Part shown: piece after piece, positions 48,456 through 60,321 of the stretch | Numbering within the stretch: position 1 is the first letter of the stretch | How the letters are laid out: every line of letters starts with the position of its first letter | Assembly (NCBI RefSeq): GCF_017654505.1 | Contig: NC_054537.1 | Location: 78,840,118 to 78,904,117, forward strand | From: Polyodon spathula | Lineage: Eukaryota; Chordata; Actinopteri; Acipenseriformes; Polyodontidae | Direction: 5' to 3' | Length of the DNA: 64,000 nucleotides | Translations under genes and position numbers: made by a program | The notes under the pieces: model-generated | Database searches by the model: none | What the model was told of the DNA's origin: nothing | Seen by the model: only the letters and a program-made list of their open reading frames with translations

Positions 48456-49109
48456 TGTGATTAAGAAACAGAAGACAGACAACAAAGTTTACGATCTAAA
48501 CAGAATGTTTATTTGTATAATCCCGGTCTGGCGACCGCAAAGAGTAATCACAGGCAAAAACATCAATGTGTATTGCACTGTTCCAAAACAAAGGGTTACA
48601 GCCCGAAAGAATAAACACAGTATAACACACACAAAGATACACACACAATCACAAGTCCAGCGTGCGTGCTAAGGTGCAAGTAGTGAAATACAATTTATCA
48701 AGTAGAGTTGTGAAGTGTTGTCCAGGTTGATGCTGACTTTAAGCGACAGCTCCCGGTACGTGTTAGCCGTCAATAAACAGTATATAATTAGACACAACAA
48801 AACAAACAAACACTAAACACTCACGGTACAATTTGGTTTTCCTTTAGTGGTTCGCTCTTAACCATAACAAAGGAACAGATCACCTACCCACGTCTCCTTT
48901 TGTACCATCGGTCATGCCCCTTTGGTTAGTGAGTGCAATCGTTTCTCCTCCAATCCGCGGTTGCCACATCGCTTCCCTTCTGAGATGATGACTTGGAGTA
49001 CCATAGCCCCGCCCCCTTTCTAGATGTTCGACTTTCACCTTTCCCTTGGAATAAATTGTCAGATCATCCAGTCCGGGGAACTCTGCGCCCTTTACACAGC
49101 TCCCTCACA
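48456..49109 (-). mobile_element. Probable solo LTR (minus strand)
   Basis: The block begins TGTGATTAAG and ends CTCCCTCACA, so it has short TGTGA/TCACA inverted ends like the other LTRs here. It is GC-richer than the flanks. AATAAA-type signals on the minus strand lie near 48500 and 48615, and a TATA-like word on the minus strand is near 48781. No matching target duplication was found, so the exact ends are uncertain. Confidence 0.4.
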
Positions 49110-49202
49110 GTTCGGGGTTAATATAAAGTTAAAAGGTCAGCCATGTTAAATGAGTAAAACCCCAGAATATTTAATACATTCACAACACAACTGCAAGCCA
49201 AG

Positions 49203-49206
<4 letters not shown>

Positions 49207-49246
<40 letters not shown>

Positions 49247-49266
49247 TGTGTGTGTGTGTGTGTGTT
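49207..49266 (+). repeat. (GT)n microsatellite
   Basis: About 60 bp of GT repeats with one interruption (TCTG) near 49245. Confidence 0.9.
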
Positions 49267-51540
49267 TTAGTCTTCAGATTACGTAGGGTATGTTTCTATC
49301 ATTTAAACCGTATCCACTAATGCTCAAGAGCATATCTATAACATGCTCAAATCCATTTATTCTCTGTGATGTTGTTACTAGATGTGCATTTAGTTTATGG
49401 TCACTCTATTACTGGCTACCCTAGCTTTAAAGTTACAATGCATTGTATAAATGGATGTTTGTTCAGTACACCCTTAGTTTTGAATCAGAAAATATACATA
49501 GTATATTATTTCCCCAGGATAAAGGAAAGACATGTATTTATTTATTTTTAAAGAAGTACATTATAAGGTTATTGTTGAAATACAGTGATTGTTTAAATAT
49601 GTGGTTGAAAAGTAATATTCATTTAAGAAAATATACAACACATTTACTGTTTAAAATATACCATACTGCATAAAAGCATGAAGTATAATTTTACAGTCTG
49701 TCTCTGTTTAATTCAACAATTTTCTTAAGTGTGGTATTTTTTGGCTGAACAAAAGAAGAACAGAATATCATAAAACTGTCCAAGATAAACTTGGTTCCTG
49801 TACACTGAAGCAGATAATTGATTTCGGTCCTAGCATTCACTTGCATAAGGCTATAGCTTGAACATTTAAATATATTAATTCTACAACAGTTTGCATCACA
49901 ACTGTTCAAACAGTTTGGCTGATTTTGCAGGCCTTGTTTGAACATCTTCCAAGAAAACATGTGGGTGGTGTGGAGGGCAATGGCCATATATTTAGTGTCC
50001 TTTTTTAAAATTTGCTACTGTCTCAACTGTCAGAAGAAAAATAATCCCAAAAAAAAGTTTACATTTTTTGTGCCTGCTGATACTGTATGTTGGGCAAAAT
50101 GGAAACTCGTATGGCCTGAGAGAGAAAGAGATAAACAGAAAACAAGAGAAACTTAGCAGTGCAGTGAAATGAAAAAAAAGGAAAAAGAAAAGCAAGCTAG
50201 TGAAAAAGGGTTTTAAATCCCTTAAAGATGAAGTAATGACAACAAATGAACCTGATCACCCAGTCGACAAGGGTTTTGGCAGCGCTACTGGTCCTAATGA
50301 TGGGCCCGAAGATTTGAAAAGTAATGAAGGAGTCAGACCCAGTCTACCAACAACACCAGTTAACAATCAATGTAACTAATGTTTGAGGAGATAACTTCAA
50401 GTTAGTTAAACTGCCAATTGCAAGTTGCTCCCTTCTGTAAATGTTACTTTATTTGTATTTTCTTTTGCCATTTTTCTATTTGTTTATTTACTTTCTTCTT
50501 TTCTTTACACCTGCCCATCGACTGCCAAAGACAATTAGCTCATAGTGAAATCTGGCTACAATACGTCTTCTGATATTTGTACGTTGTCGCTGTCAAGTAA
50601 CTACATAAATAATAAATAAATGTGGATGGACCGCTTTGCATATAGTGGACAGAAGTCATTGCCAGAATCGGTGTGACAAGTATGTTGCATCCTAGAGAAA
50701 TAAAAAAGAAAACGGGGGGGGTTCTTGTTCTTGTCCTGGGGCCCATGATACCTAAATCTGGCCCTGGTTGTATGTACAGTAACATCGCTGAAGAAATATG
50801 CAAATCACGACCCTTCATTAAGGACAATTTCTTCCCAAAAATGTTGAATAGTTCTCTAAACATATCATAGCACACTGGTGTAACTCTTTGTATATGCTTA
50901 TTGCATTGTTTTCTTTTTTTTTGCACCATGTTACAATAATAGACTACCATAATTCATACCATTTCCTAAAGGGAAATGGTATGAATTAAAAAAGGTTAGT
51001 ATCTCGTGCGCACAAGTTAGTGCTTAATGCTTGTAAGAGATTTTGGTAGCCTCATTTGAGTTTCTTTTCTACTTTAATTGTTCTTTCAGTCTTTGCAGTA
51101 CTGTCATTTTGTTAGATGAGCTATCATTGTTGCGTTGCAGTTGCACCCACTTTCTGAGAACGAAAGCAGGAACAGGCTCACCTTCCCTAGTAAATGTACA
51201 GTTAGCTATGATTACATTTTGAAAAGGCTTTGTACTGGCCGTGTTCACATTAACTGAGTCTAAACACTTACAAGTTATTTCTATTCCATAGTGAAGAACA
51301 GGCTATATATGTGCAGCCCCTTTAAAGATGAGTCTTGTGGCAGGAACTCTACTCCATCTAACTAACCAATATGTGTGTTTGTCTTGACAACCTGATACAC
51401 TCCATCTTATTATTAGCAATGCGGAAGTAACCTTAGAGATCTAGTGCCGCTCAGCTGTCCATAGCCTATAAATCCTGGCCACTGAACTAACTTATCCATT
51501 CTGCTGCACAAGACAAAATATAAGCTCAGCTTTTCCCAAC
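49267..51540. other. Intron sequence; one perfect hairpin, otherwise nothing recognised
   Basis: AT-rich DNA. Apart from the hairpin at 50949-50985 no structured element was seen. The stretch 50660-50780 has GTTCTTGTCCTGGGGCCCAT, which may be part of a repeat but has no defined ends. Confidence 0.4.
50949..50985. repeat. Perfect 16-bp hairpin
   Basis: AATTCATACCATTTCC and its exact reverse complement GGAAATGGTATGAATT are separated by 5 bases. The pairing is perfect over 16 bp in otherwise ordinary intron DNA. Confidence 0.85.
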
Positions 51541-51544
51541 TTAC

Positions 51545-51745
51545 TTGTGCAGGTGAACGGGGAGGTCAGGTGGGGGTGTAGGGAGAGATGAGGGTTTGGA
51601 GGTAGCTGAGTGCAGTTTGGTCAAGGCATCGTAGGCGAGTACAACAGTCTTGAACTGGATGTGAGAAGTGATCGTGAGCCAGTGGAGTGAGCGGAGCAGT
51701 GGAGTAGGGTGGGAGAAGCGGGGCAGAGAGAACACCAGGCGAGCA
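51545..51745 (-). mobile_element. LINE 3' fragment (minus strand)
   Basis: Minus-strand reading: ARLVFSLPRFSHPTPLLRSL followed by HWLTITSHIQFKTVVLAYDA. This matches the end of fish LINE RTs (ARL...TPLLxSLHWLPIxxRIxFKxxxLxYxAL). It ends next to an (ATT)n microsatellite at 51752-51825, which produces the Ile- and Asn-rich frames there. Confidence 0.7.
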
Positions 51746-51748
51746 TTG

Positions 51749-51751
<3 letters not shown>

Positions 51752-51808
<57 letters not shown>

Positions 51809-51825
51809 GTTATTATTATTATTAT
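51752..51825. repeat. (ATT)n microsatellite
   Basis: About 74 bp of ATT repeats at the edge of the LINE fragment. Several fish LINEs end in short microsatellite-like tails. Confidence 0.9.
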
Positions 51826-51976
51826 AAAACATATATTAGTTATTAGACAGATCATAAGCATTGTTTTCTGTTTCATTTTCTTGTTCTGGCTTGCTGGCAT
51901 ATTATACAACACTTTCTTTGACAAATCCATTAATGTTTTATATCAATCTGTAAGCATATCAGTGCCTTACATCAGT

Positions 51977-52112
51977 TGTGACAGAAGAGACACTTATTGC
52001 AAAGCGGGAGGTTTTTGTTTTTTCGTCTGCACACACTGTGTTACGGAAAAGTCAGGAAGCAATCGGCACAGGGAACAAACAAACTAGATGCTGGTAAAAG
52101 CCTGGTGTATTA

Positions 52113-52161
<49 letters not shown>

Positions 52162-52645
52162 AGATTGACTGTCAAAGATATTCCAAGTGAATTGGCTGCA
52201 AGTGGCACTGGGGTTTCCATTTCAATCCTAGGTCGAGTGTTGCTCCCAGTGGTTGCAGACCAAGGAAAAAGCCACTCTTAGGAAAAAAATAAAAAGTTAC
52301 TGAATTATAGTGTATCAAACCAGCTATTGGAAGACTGGAGTCAGAAATTACCACTGAATAGCTGGCAGAGTCGAACTCAGGTACAAAATAAAAGGGTAAA
52401 CAGAAAACACTTGTAAAAAACATACAAACAAACAAATCTCGGTCACTATTCTCTATTGCTTCACAGAGTGTTGTAAGCTTCCGCTGCATGTCAAAAGTAG
52501 TCTCTAAGCTGCTAAACTACTCTGTTTTATAGCCCAGAATTTGCAATCATAAGCCCCCTTCCAACACCACCCCCAAGTCTCGTGTCAGTGCTCGTGTTGT
52601 AACAGGTTTCATATGTAACAAGCAGGGTGCAAAAACTCTGTCACA
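51977..52645 (-). mobile_element. Probable solo LTR (minus strand) with 9-bp inverted ends
   Basis: Begins TGTGACAGA and ends TCTGTCACA, perfect 9-bp inverted ends starting TG and ending CA. On the minus strand a TATA-like GCTATAAAACAG lies near 52530. A (TA)n tract at 52118-52158 is included. No clear 5-bp duplication flanks it (ATCAGT against GACAAT), so old age or rearrangement is likely. Confidence 0.5.
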
Positions 52646-52835
52646 GACAATATCCTGAAGGAAAACAAACAATAACATCAAAACTTCTAATTTACAAAGA
52701 AATTATGGGAAAATACAAGTGAGGAAATCAGAATTAAAGGTAAGCTCTATGTTTGGTATGTTAAAATAAACACGCTGTTTTGACTGCATTTAACACAGAA
52801 CGGTTTCGTAGCGTGCGATGCTGCAGTAGTTGATG

Positions 52836-53490
52836 CATGGTCAAAAATCACTAAAGAATCATTCCAAAAGCTCATTGACAAATATCCTAGTTGTTTAAAA
52901 GATGTTGTTATTGCTAAAGGTGCCTCAACTAGCTATTAATTTCATTTTCTTTGTCAGGGTATGAATACTTTTGAATTAGCATTTTTGGAGTTTTGCAAAA
53001 AAATTCCTGAAATAAATAATTGTAGACATCTATTTCTTTTTTTTTTTCCTCATCCACAAAAGCAAAACTTTTGCTACAAAATATTTTCCTTACAATTCTT
53101 TATTTTTGAGAAATTTTTAGAAATTCTACATTTTGATTGATGTATGATAGACAAAGACTCACAAATTTGATAGCTTTTACTGGACTAACTAAATAATTAT
53201 TAATCACAAACTTTCAAGACCTCAAGGTCTCTTCTTCAGGTAGAAGTTGGAAAGAGAGATTGATGTTTCCATTCAATATAAATTGAATGGTATGTAAACA
53301 TCAATCTCTCTTTCCTACTTTCACCTGAAGAAAAGACCTTGAGGTCTTGAAAGCTTGTGATTAATTATTATTTAGTTAGTCCAATAAAATGTATCCCATT
53401 TCGTTCCCTTTGTCTATCATCTCTGGACTAATACGGCTACCATTTCATGTATCAACGACATTGGGGTATGTAAACTTTTGACGCGAGAGA
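52836..53490 (+). mobile_element. Tc1/mariner 3' end fragment carrying a foldback insertion
   Basis: GGTCAAAAATCACTAAAGAA to about 53140 aligns with 44999-45290 of the larger Tc1 fragment (transposase C-terminus KITKESFQKLIDKYPSC-like, then the same noncoding tail). The tail is interrupted at about 53146 by an inverted-repeat element and resumes at GTATGTAAACTTTTGACGC (53466-53484), the element's end. Confidence 0.8.
53146..53425. repeat. Foldback MITE nested in the Tc1 tail
   Basis: Arms of about 120 bp (from 53146 ATGATAGACAAAG to about 53268, and 53297 to 53421 ending CTTTGTCTATCAT) are inverted copies with about 10-15% differences. The central spacer holds AATTGAATGG. Sequence CAAGACCTCAAGGTCT within the arm is itself a short palindrome. 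The element is non-coding. Confidence 0.8.
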
Positions 53491-53509
53491 GAGCATAGCC
53501 TCTCTCTAA

Positions 53510-54330
53510 TCAGCTCATTTGCCTCTTCAATCAGCAGACCCAGACACAGAACTTGGAGTTTCAGCACTTTTGTGCACTTTTATTACAATACGCAAAATAA
53601 ACAAACAAAAACCCAACTCCTTCAAGGAGCACTAACTGATCTTTTCCCAACTCTCTACTACCCCAGGACCGCTAAGCGATTTACCCATTTCAAAACCCAG
53701 TTGTAACTTGCACACGCAATACAACACACAGTGGTCAATAGTACACATAGTACTCACGTAACTCAGGGTTTCCCAATCCTGGTCCTGGGGGACCCCTGTG
53801 TCTGCTGGTTTTCATTCCAACTGAGCTTTGAATTACTTAATCAAACTGTTAATTGAACTAAGAATGTGCTTAATTAGACCCTTTTAATTGTTCTCAGCTC
53901 CTAAAAAGTTGCTGATTTCAAGTTACTTATAAATCTGTATAGTGGACTTGAAATCTCTAACTGTTTAAAAGCTGAAAAAGGTCTAATTAAGTTAAGGAAT
54001 AGTTCAATTAAGGGTTAAATTAAGTAGGAATGAAAAACAGCAGACACAGGGGTCCCCCAGGAATAGGGAAACCCTATTCTAACTCACAGACTTCACAAAA
54101 CTATTATTTTACAGCCCAACACCAACACAGACAAAAAAAAAAAGCTTTTTATGCACACTCACATTACATTAATTACAAACAGATAAACAATAATTAAGTG
54201 CACTCAGGTGATTCCCATTTAGCCTGAAGGCTTCTGGGACCTGCAGTCTTTTAGCCCTACAGCCATGATACCTTTCCTGTGCACTACACAAATTACCACA
54301 CACACTGTGAATCCCCCACAAACACGCATA
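53510..54330 (-). mobile_element. LTR-like block (minus strand) containing a MITE
   Basis: CAGACCCAGACACAGAACTT, the TTTTATTACAATACGCAAAA region and the CCTTCAAGGAGCACTAACTG stretch resemble the R/U5 side of element C's LTR (36460-36675). On the minus strand a TATA-like CATAAAAAGC is near 54140. It is split by the MITE at 53767-54077. The right part ends near CACACTGTGAATCCCCCACA (54297-54316). Outer limits are approximate. Confidence 0.4.
53767..54077. repeat. hAT-like MITE with ~50-bp terminal inverted repeats
   Basis: The left end AGGGTTTCCCAATCCTGGTC and a following GGGGGACCCCTGTGTCTGCT are mirrored on the right (CAGCAGACACAGGGGTCCCC and GGAATAGGGAAACCCT). TAACTCA occurs directly at the left end and again 5 bases after the right end, a possible target duplication. 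The A/T-rich centre is non-coding. A CAGGG-type end suggests hAT. Confidence 0.7.
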
Positions 54331-54421
54331 TACTGTATATCAATTTGACATATATGGCAACACATGGTGGATAAAAAACTGTACTTTCTTTGAATGTACA
54401 AAACAAATGTATAGACATATA

Positions 54422-54748
54422 CAGTGCCGTGAAAAAGTATTTGCCCCCTGTCTGATTTTCTGTATTTTTGCATATTTTTGACACTGAATGTTATCAGATC
54501 TTCAACCAAAATCTAATATTAGATAAAAGGGACCCTGGGTGAACAAATAACACAAAATGTTGATACTTATTTCATTTATTTATTAAAGAAAGTTATGCAA
54601 CACCCAATGCCCCCGTGTGAAAAACTAAGCACCCCCTTAGACTCAATAACTGGTTACGCCACCTTTAGCAGCAATAACTGCAACCAAACGCTTCCTGTAG
54701 TTGTTGATCAGTTTCTCACAGCATCGTGGAGGAATTTTGGCCCACCCC
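54422..54748 (-). mobile_element. Tc1-like element end fragment (third family)
   Basis: Starts CAGTGCCGTGAAAAAGTATT after TA at 54420-54421, a common fish Tc1-like end, and runs into the 3' part of the transposase on the minus strand (region 54640-54748 encoding the stretch before the terminal AAIAAKGG-type tail). It is truncated near 54748. Confidence 0.7.
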
Positions 54749-56103
54749 CTGTCTGTGTGTTTACTGGGGATTCACTGTGTGTGTGGTAATTTTGTGAACT
54801 GCTCTCTTGAGTTTGATGAATATCTGTTATTTCATATACTTAATGGTAACCTTTTAAACTAATTGCCTGAGCTATTAACAGCTCTGTATTTGGTTTTGTT
54901 GGCAAGTAAAAAATATTGGTTTCCATTGAAAGTTTCTGTTTTTTAAATGAAGTAAATAACTTAAAGAAAACATTTGCTAGGGAAATAAATGTATGAGATT
55001 TTATATAAGATAGACTCCTTGATAAAACTGATCCCCAAAGCCAAGCTACCACAACTGCCTCAGTTGTTTGTATGTTATGCTCCATATCTTCTTTAATTGC
55101 AGTAATTTAACATCTGCAGTATTCACTTGACATGTACCTGTTGGCCACAAAGAGTGGTATTAAACAAGTAATAATACATAGAGTGTAGAATCAGTTATAT
55201 GTCATGTAATTGGATGTCTAGGCACTGAAATATAGAATTGGAATGAATAAATAGAATTGCTTGTTATGTACATTGTAAAAAAAGATATGCATGGAATACA
55301 ATTATGATATGCTGTACTATTATCAATAAAAGCAAGTCCTTTCATACATAACTAGAGCCCTGTGTTTTTAGCAAATATGAAATAGCACGAAATAAAACAA
55401 AATGCAACATATAAAACAAAATAAAACAAAATGCAAATATAAAACGAAATAAAGCAAACATGGAATAACATTTTTAAATTGTGAGGTTAATACAAAAAAA
55501 ATACTTTAAATAAATACTTGCAGTCGTAGTTATCAAGGCTGCACCGTTACCTTAGACACGTTCTGAAGGGAAACGGAAGCTCTGACTAGCACTTGCGCAG
55601 ATGTATAATTAGGAGCGAGTTATTTGGGGAATTCAAATTGTGATGGAAGAGAAGAGACATTTGTTTTTAAAATGCCTAAACAGTGCATAACAATTAAGCA
55701 CCGCTGCAAATAATTTGAGCATGAGGGGATGTATGCAGCTGACAGTGGCAAAATAATGATGTGCAGATTTTGCAACTGTTGGCTGAAATAGGAGTCGAAA
55801 GATACCGTCGTTAAGCATTAGCTGTTTTTTTTTGGCGAAAGTATGTCTTGTTTGATTATATTTTGTGTTAGTATGCTAATCCTTTGTTTTACTTCAAGTG
55901 GTGCAAACTTTACTCCGGAACAAATGTTGTTTTGGTTTTGAATGAATGAATGAATGAATCTGCTTTGCTTAGTGTTTAAATACTGAGAAACCCCAAGCTT
56001 GTTGTATACTGCTTCAGTTCAATGGGATTGAAATACAAATCCAGTAGATTGCTGAATGTACAATTATTATGACAGCAACACAATCGTATGGCAGTGTAAT
56101 ATG

Positions 56104-56135
<32 letters not shown>

Positions 56136-56337
56136 ATAGATATATATATATATATACATATATATAAAAATGTTATTTTTTTTTTTTTTACTATACATCT
56201 ATTTTAGTTGTTTTATTAATGTGTATCTAATAAAATGAAATTTTAAAAATAAAATGAAATTTGTAAATAAAACAAAACATTTAAAAATATCACAGGGTTT
56301 TATACATAACTAACAATTGTGTTCTTTGGAACAATAG
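54749..56337. other. Intron sequence before the CUB3 middle exon
   Basis: Starts with a 40-bp inverted copy of 54286-54327. The stretch 55378-55470 is rich in AAATAAAACAAAATGCAAA-type repeats; 56101-56167 is an (AT)n tract. No other gene was seen. Confidence 0.45.
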
Positions 56338-56442
<105 letters not shown>

Positions 56443-56973
56443 TAAGTGAATTTTGATATTTTACATACTACTGTGGAAAGAAACATATCTATTCTTCTTT
56501 TACAGGTAGCATAGGTACATGGAAACACATTTATATTAGATCGATTTGGCAGTGTACATTGTCATCACACTGGCTCTCTTCCCACTTATCACATGTATTT
56601 AATAAGCCAAGTTGTTATATGATTAGCCTGCATATTTGTCATCTGTATCCATTCAAAGAGGGTACATAGATTAGAGCTGGTCATTTTTAAACTACCTCAT
56701 TTTAAGATTTAGGCTTTTAGAAGCAAACCCCATGCTTACAGGAGACATATTTGGTGGAATTGTTGGTAAACTGAAACAATAACACAGAGTACATGTTAAA
56801 AATTAAATATAAATATGAAGATCATATACAGTTTCCCTTTAGATTATTAATGTCAGGCTGGGATATTCAATAACTGAAACAGGTCAAGAACCTCTTAGCA
56901 CTGTTGGTATATTTGGCTGCTTCAAATTCTGTTCTATATTTAATAATATACTTCCTCCGTGTTATGGCTGTAG

Positions 56974-57086
56974 TCTGACAGGCAGCTTTGTGCCGGACCT
57001 AATAGTGAGCATGACCAATCAGATGTGGCTTCATCTTCAAGCTGATGAGAGTGTTGGATCAATTGGGTTCAAGATAAACTATAAAG
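56974..57086 (+). CDS. CSMD3: CSMD3-like exon: C-terminal part of CUB domain 3
   Basis: A 113-nt exon, phase 2 in and phase 1 out, donor GTAAAA, only 532 bp after the previous exon. It completes a valine codon and reads LTGSFVPDLIVSMTNQMWLH then LQADESVGSIGFKINYK. LTGSxxPDLIVSxxxQMWLHLQxDxSxGSxGFKxxY is the end of CUB3 in CSMD proteins. The next exon (Sushi3) should start in phase 1; I did not find it before the end of the window. Confidence 0.95.
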
Positions 57087-59427
57087 GTAAAAGAATATAA
57101 ACATTGTACTCTTTTTTTTTGCCTTTTGAAAAAGTAAATGATTTCAAGAAATTCTGCCTTGTAAAAAGCGAGTCTACTATACAGTAGGTGCATTTTATTT
57201 AAAAGTTCTTAAGTTAAATTTCTTTTAGAATACTTTTAAATTAAGATGTGGATTTAATGATTTTGAATAAGATTCAGATCGATTAGGTAAAGATGAATTT
57301 TCCCCAGTTTATTATAAATTCTGACTATTGAAACTGCAAGCAATGTTTGGTGTGACGTGACATCTATTGATTTTTGTTAGCTTTTTTCTTAAACAAGGAA
57401 CAAGTTACTGTACATTTGTTGAGATGTGTATTCAATTTGTTTATTTTGTGTCATGCACCTTATCTTTATTGACTTACAAACATGAATATATGCATCATGA
57501 ATATATGTTTGACAACTACATAGTCGGCACAGTACTAATGTATAAAAAGTATGATATCTAATAGAATTCTAATTTGTTGTGGAAGAATACAATCATTCCC
57601 TATACTAGTATACAGTCCCTAGAAATGGCAAGGGAAATTTGTGCCCACTAATCACAAAACTAGGACTGTTTTAAGGATTGGCTTTTAAATATTCTCTCAT
57701 ACTAAACAATGCTTTGCAAATTCTATATATAATAGCTGAAAAGGGGGGTTTCTTCAAAATGGTATTTAGAACTAGTCCTTAAATATTCGTTAAAGCAGTC
57801 AATAACATTTTGAGCCTGTGATAGAAAGGCTAATTTACAGTACAGGACTTCTAGTGATTTCCAAAGTTAGAGGAGTAGTTAATGGTAATGTAATTGGCTT
57901 TAAAAAAAAAAAAAAAAAAAAAGTGTTCCATGCTGCTACTGCTGGCATCTGGATCTGCTGATGTGCTGAACATGTTACTACCATTTACTGGTAGAGGGCG
58001 CTCATCACAATTTCAATGTGTAGATAGCACATGAAGTATATTTGATACTTTTTCCAACATTCCTCTTCATTGGGTGTATTCAATAAAACATGTTAGATGC
58101 AAGACCTTGACCTGAAGTAATAGACTAAACATCAAAAATGTAGGCCTGCTATCTCAAGAGATGCAGCAAGTAAAATCTGCCTAAACACGTTTGCACAGTA
58201 CTATAGTTGTACCTTGTGTATTTTCAATTTCAGGTGTAAAGGTTTTTATTACACTCTACCCTCTGAACTTTTTAAATTTATGTATGTATGGCTATCTAGA
58301 TATAAATAATCCAGTTGAATTATTTTAGTATTTAATCATTTCTATTGATATTTGTTCTGGATGTGCTTCAAATGGTATTCTGATTGGGTACCCAGACTAT
58401 TTCTGTTGCAGTTTTTTGTGTTTTTTTTTTTTTTTTTACTGTTATTAAGCACTGCCATCTGTTGAAAAATGTTGGCATTGTGCTCCTGATAACATCATTC
58501 ATGAAATAATATTTTGTAAGATGTTGTTCCTGGTGCCAACAAATGTAGTGTCAGGGTGGTGTTTCTTTCAGCCAGTATAGTGAATCTGACAAAAAAAATA
58601 TTATAGCAAGTATTAGGAAAATTGTTAACAGGCTGATGAAAAAATTATTTTTTCCATGATCAGGATTGAAAATAAATGACATACATTTATCCCTATCAAG
58701 AAATCATTTATTTTTAGCAGTACATGCTCAGATTAGATAAAGTAATAGGTTTCCAACCTTCAAGCATGAATTATCGTTATTTAAAATGAGCTACATGTTT
58801 TATCTTTGATTATCTCCCTCAACATGAGGTTTCATAATAAATTAACATCAGTGATGAATTGTGTATCAGTTTCCCTCATGAATGTAACTGATTCAGGTAT
58901 AGCCACCTATAAACCCCTCAGAATGTAAGGAGTAGATACAAATGTTACCCATAAAGAAGATCAGGAGAGACAACTGTAAACATTTAAAGTTGGAACAAAT
59001 TGCCAAACAATGTTGCATATAGTACACAGTATTAACTTTACAGCTTGCTTCTTTATACTGGTCATTACATGTATTAATTCAATGATGGTTATTCCTGCTA
59101 TTGGATCTCATAAAGCACACATGCTGGATCAATCATAGCTCTAGCTATGTAATTGAAAAGCATTCCCTCATAAAACAAGGATTATGCCAAACGTGTACGT
59201 GATTTGTTGCCAGTGTTTCACTAGTTTAGGAGTGACAATATTATATGGACATGAAAATGCAGGAATCACTTAAATGCAAATAAATGGATGCAAAGATGAG
59301 TTTTATGTTTCCACAGCTAGCACTGCAACACATGACATTCAAAGCTGTGAACACTGTAATGTCAGTGCCACAGCAGTGACGCTAGCCAGTAACATCAGCT
59401 TGTGGACATAGTTTTAGTATAGTCGCT
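57087..59427. other. Intron sequence; nothing recognised
   Basis: AT-rich intron with an A-run at 57903-57921 and a T-run at 58422-58438. The expected next CSMD3 exon (a CGDPG-type Sushi start) was looked for and not seen. Confidence 0.5.
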
Positions 59428-60091
59428 AGGGTTGCCACCTGGCCCCATAATTCTGGAACACTTTGGGATGGGACAGGGTTTTGAAGTTGCCCTTAAAATG
59501 AAAGAAATAAACACATGAATTCAACACTAAACACTTGCTTACATTTATACTGCTTCTTAATTATCTGAACCATTGTGACAATACAAAACTTACAAAATAA
59601 AAAAGCATCTTGAATAAACATGCATGTAGGGTTATTCAAGATAAATTTTGTAAAATTAGTATTTCAGTTCTCAATATTTAAAAGTTGCTATTTATATCCT
59701 GTTAATTAGTAATGTATATCCCTAATTTACACTGACTCTCCCAGTTAAATAATAACACTGATCAGGTGTTCACGCTGTCTGGTGTCAGGAATAGTGGACA
59801 TTATTAATTATTTGAGCGGGAGAAGGCGATATACTATTGGAAACTATAAATAAACATTATATATATTTGTAAAACTATTAATAAAATAAATAAATATTGA
59901 TGATACTTATTTATCTATTTCATTTATTAAAAGCTATTCTTGTATTGTTATGCTGCCTCGAGATAATTAATCAACAGAATCAATTGAGCGAAGGTTTAGC
60001 ACTCAATTCACTTGTTGATTTCCTTCAGTTTAAAGGCAATCATGTTTTGTCTTGCAGAGTTCTGGAATTATGGGGCCAGGTGGCAACCCTA
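59428..60091. mobile_element. 664-bp element with ~32-bp terminal inverted repeats
   Basis: AGGGTTGCCACCTGGCCCCA at the left end is exactly mirrored by TGGGGCCAGGTGGCAACCCT at the right end, and the match extends through ATAATTCTGGAAC with one or two changes. TA is present at both outer edges. The interior is AT-rich with no transposase, so it is a non-autonomous DNA transposon. Confidence 0.8.
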
Positions 60092-60321
60092 ATGGTAGCA
60101 CAACTTTTCTGGAAGGTGTAGCCCATAGATGTACTGTATCTGTGGTGTAGCTGCATTAAACTAATATAGCGCCAGGGCTGGGCTTAACTATGCAATGTGC
60201 TGGTATACATCTTAGTATCAGTGGTACTCGTAGTTTTTACAACTTAATCCAATCAGAGGTCCCAATTAGTGTGAACTTGCGTAAGAAGGGGACCTGGGGC
60301 TGCAACTGAGGTACCGGGCAT

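Noticed and set aside
51668..52087. Ile-rich 139-codon + strand frame
   Set aside because: Antisense to a LINE fragment and passes through an (ATT)n repeat; no domain.
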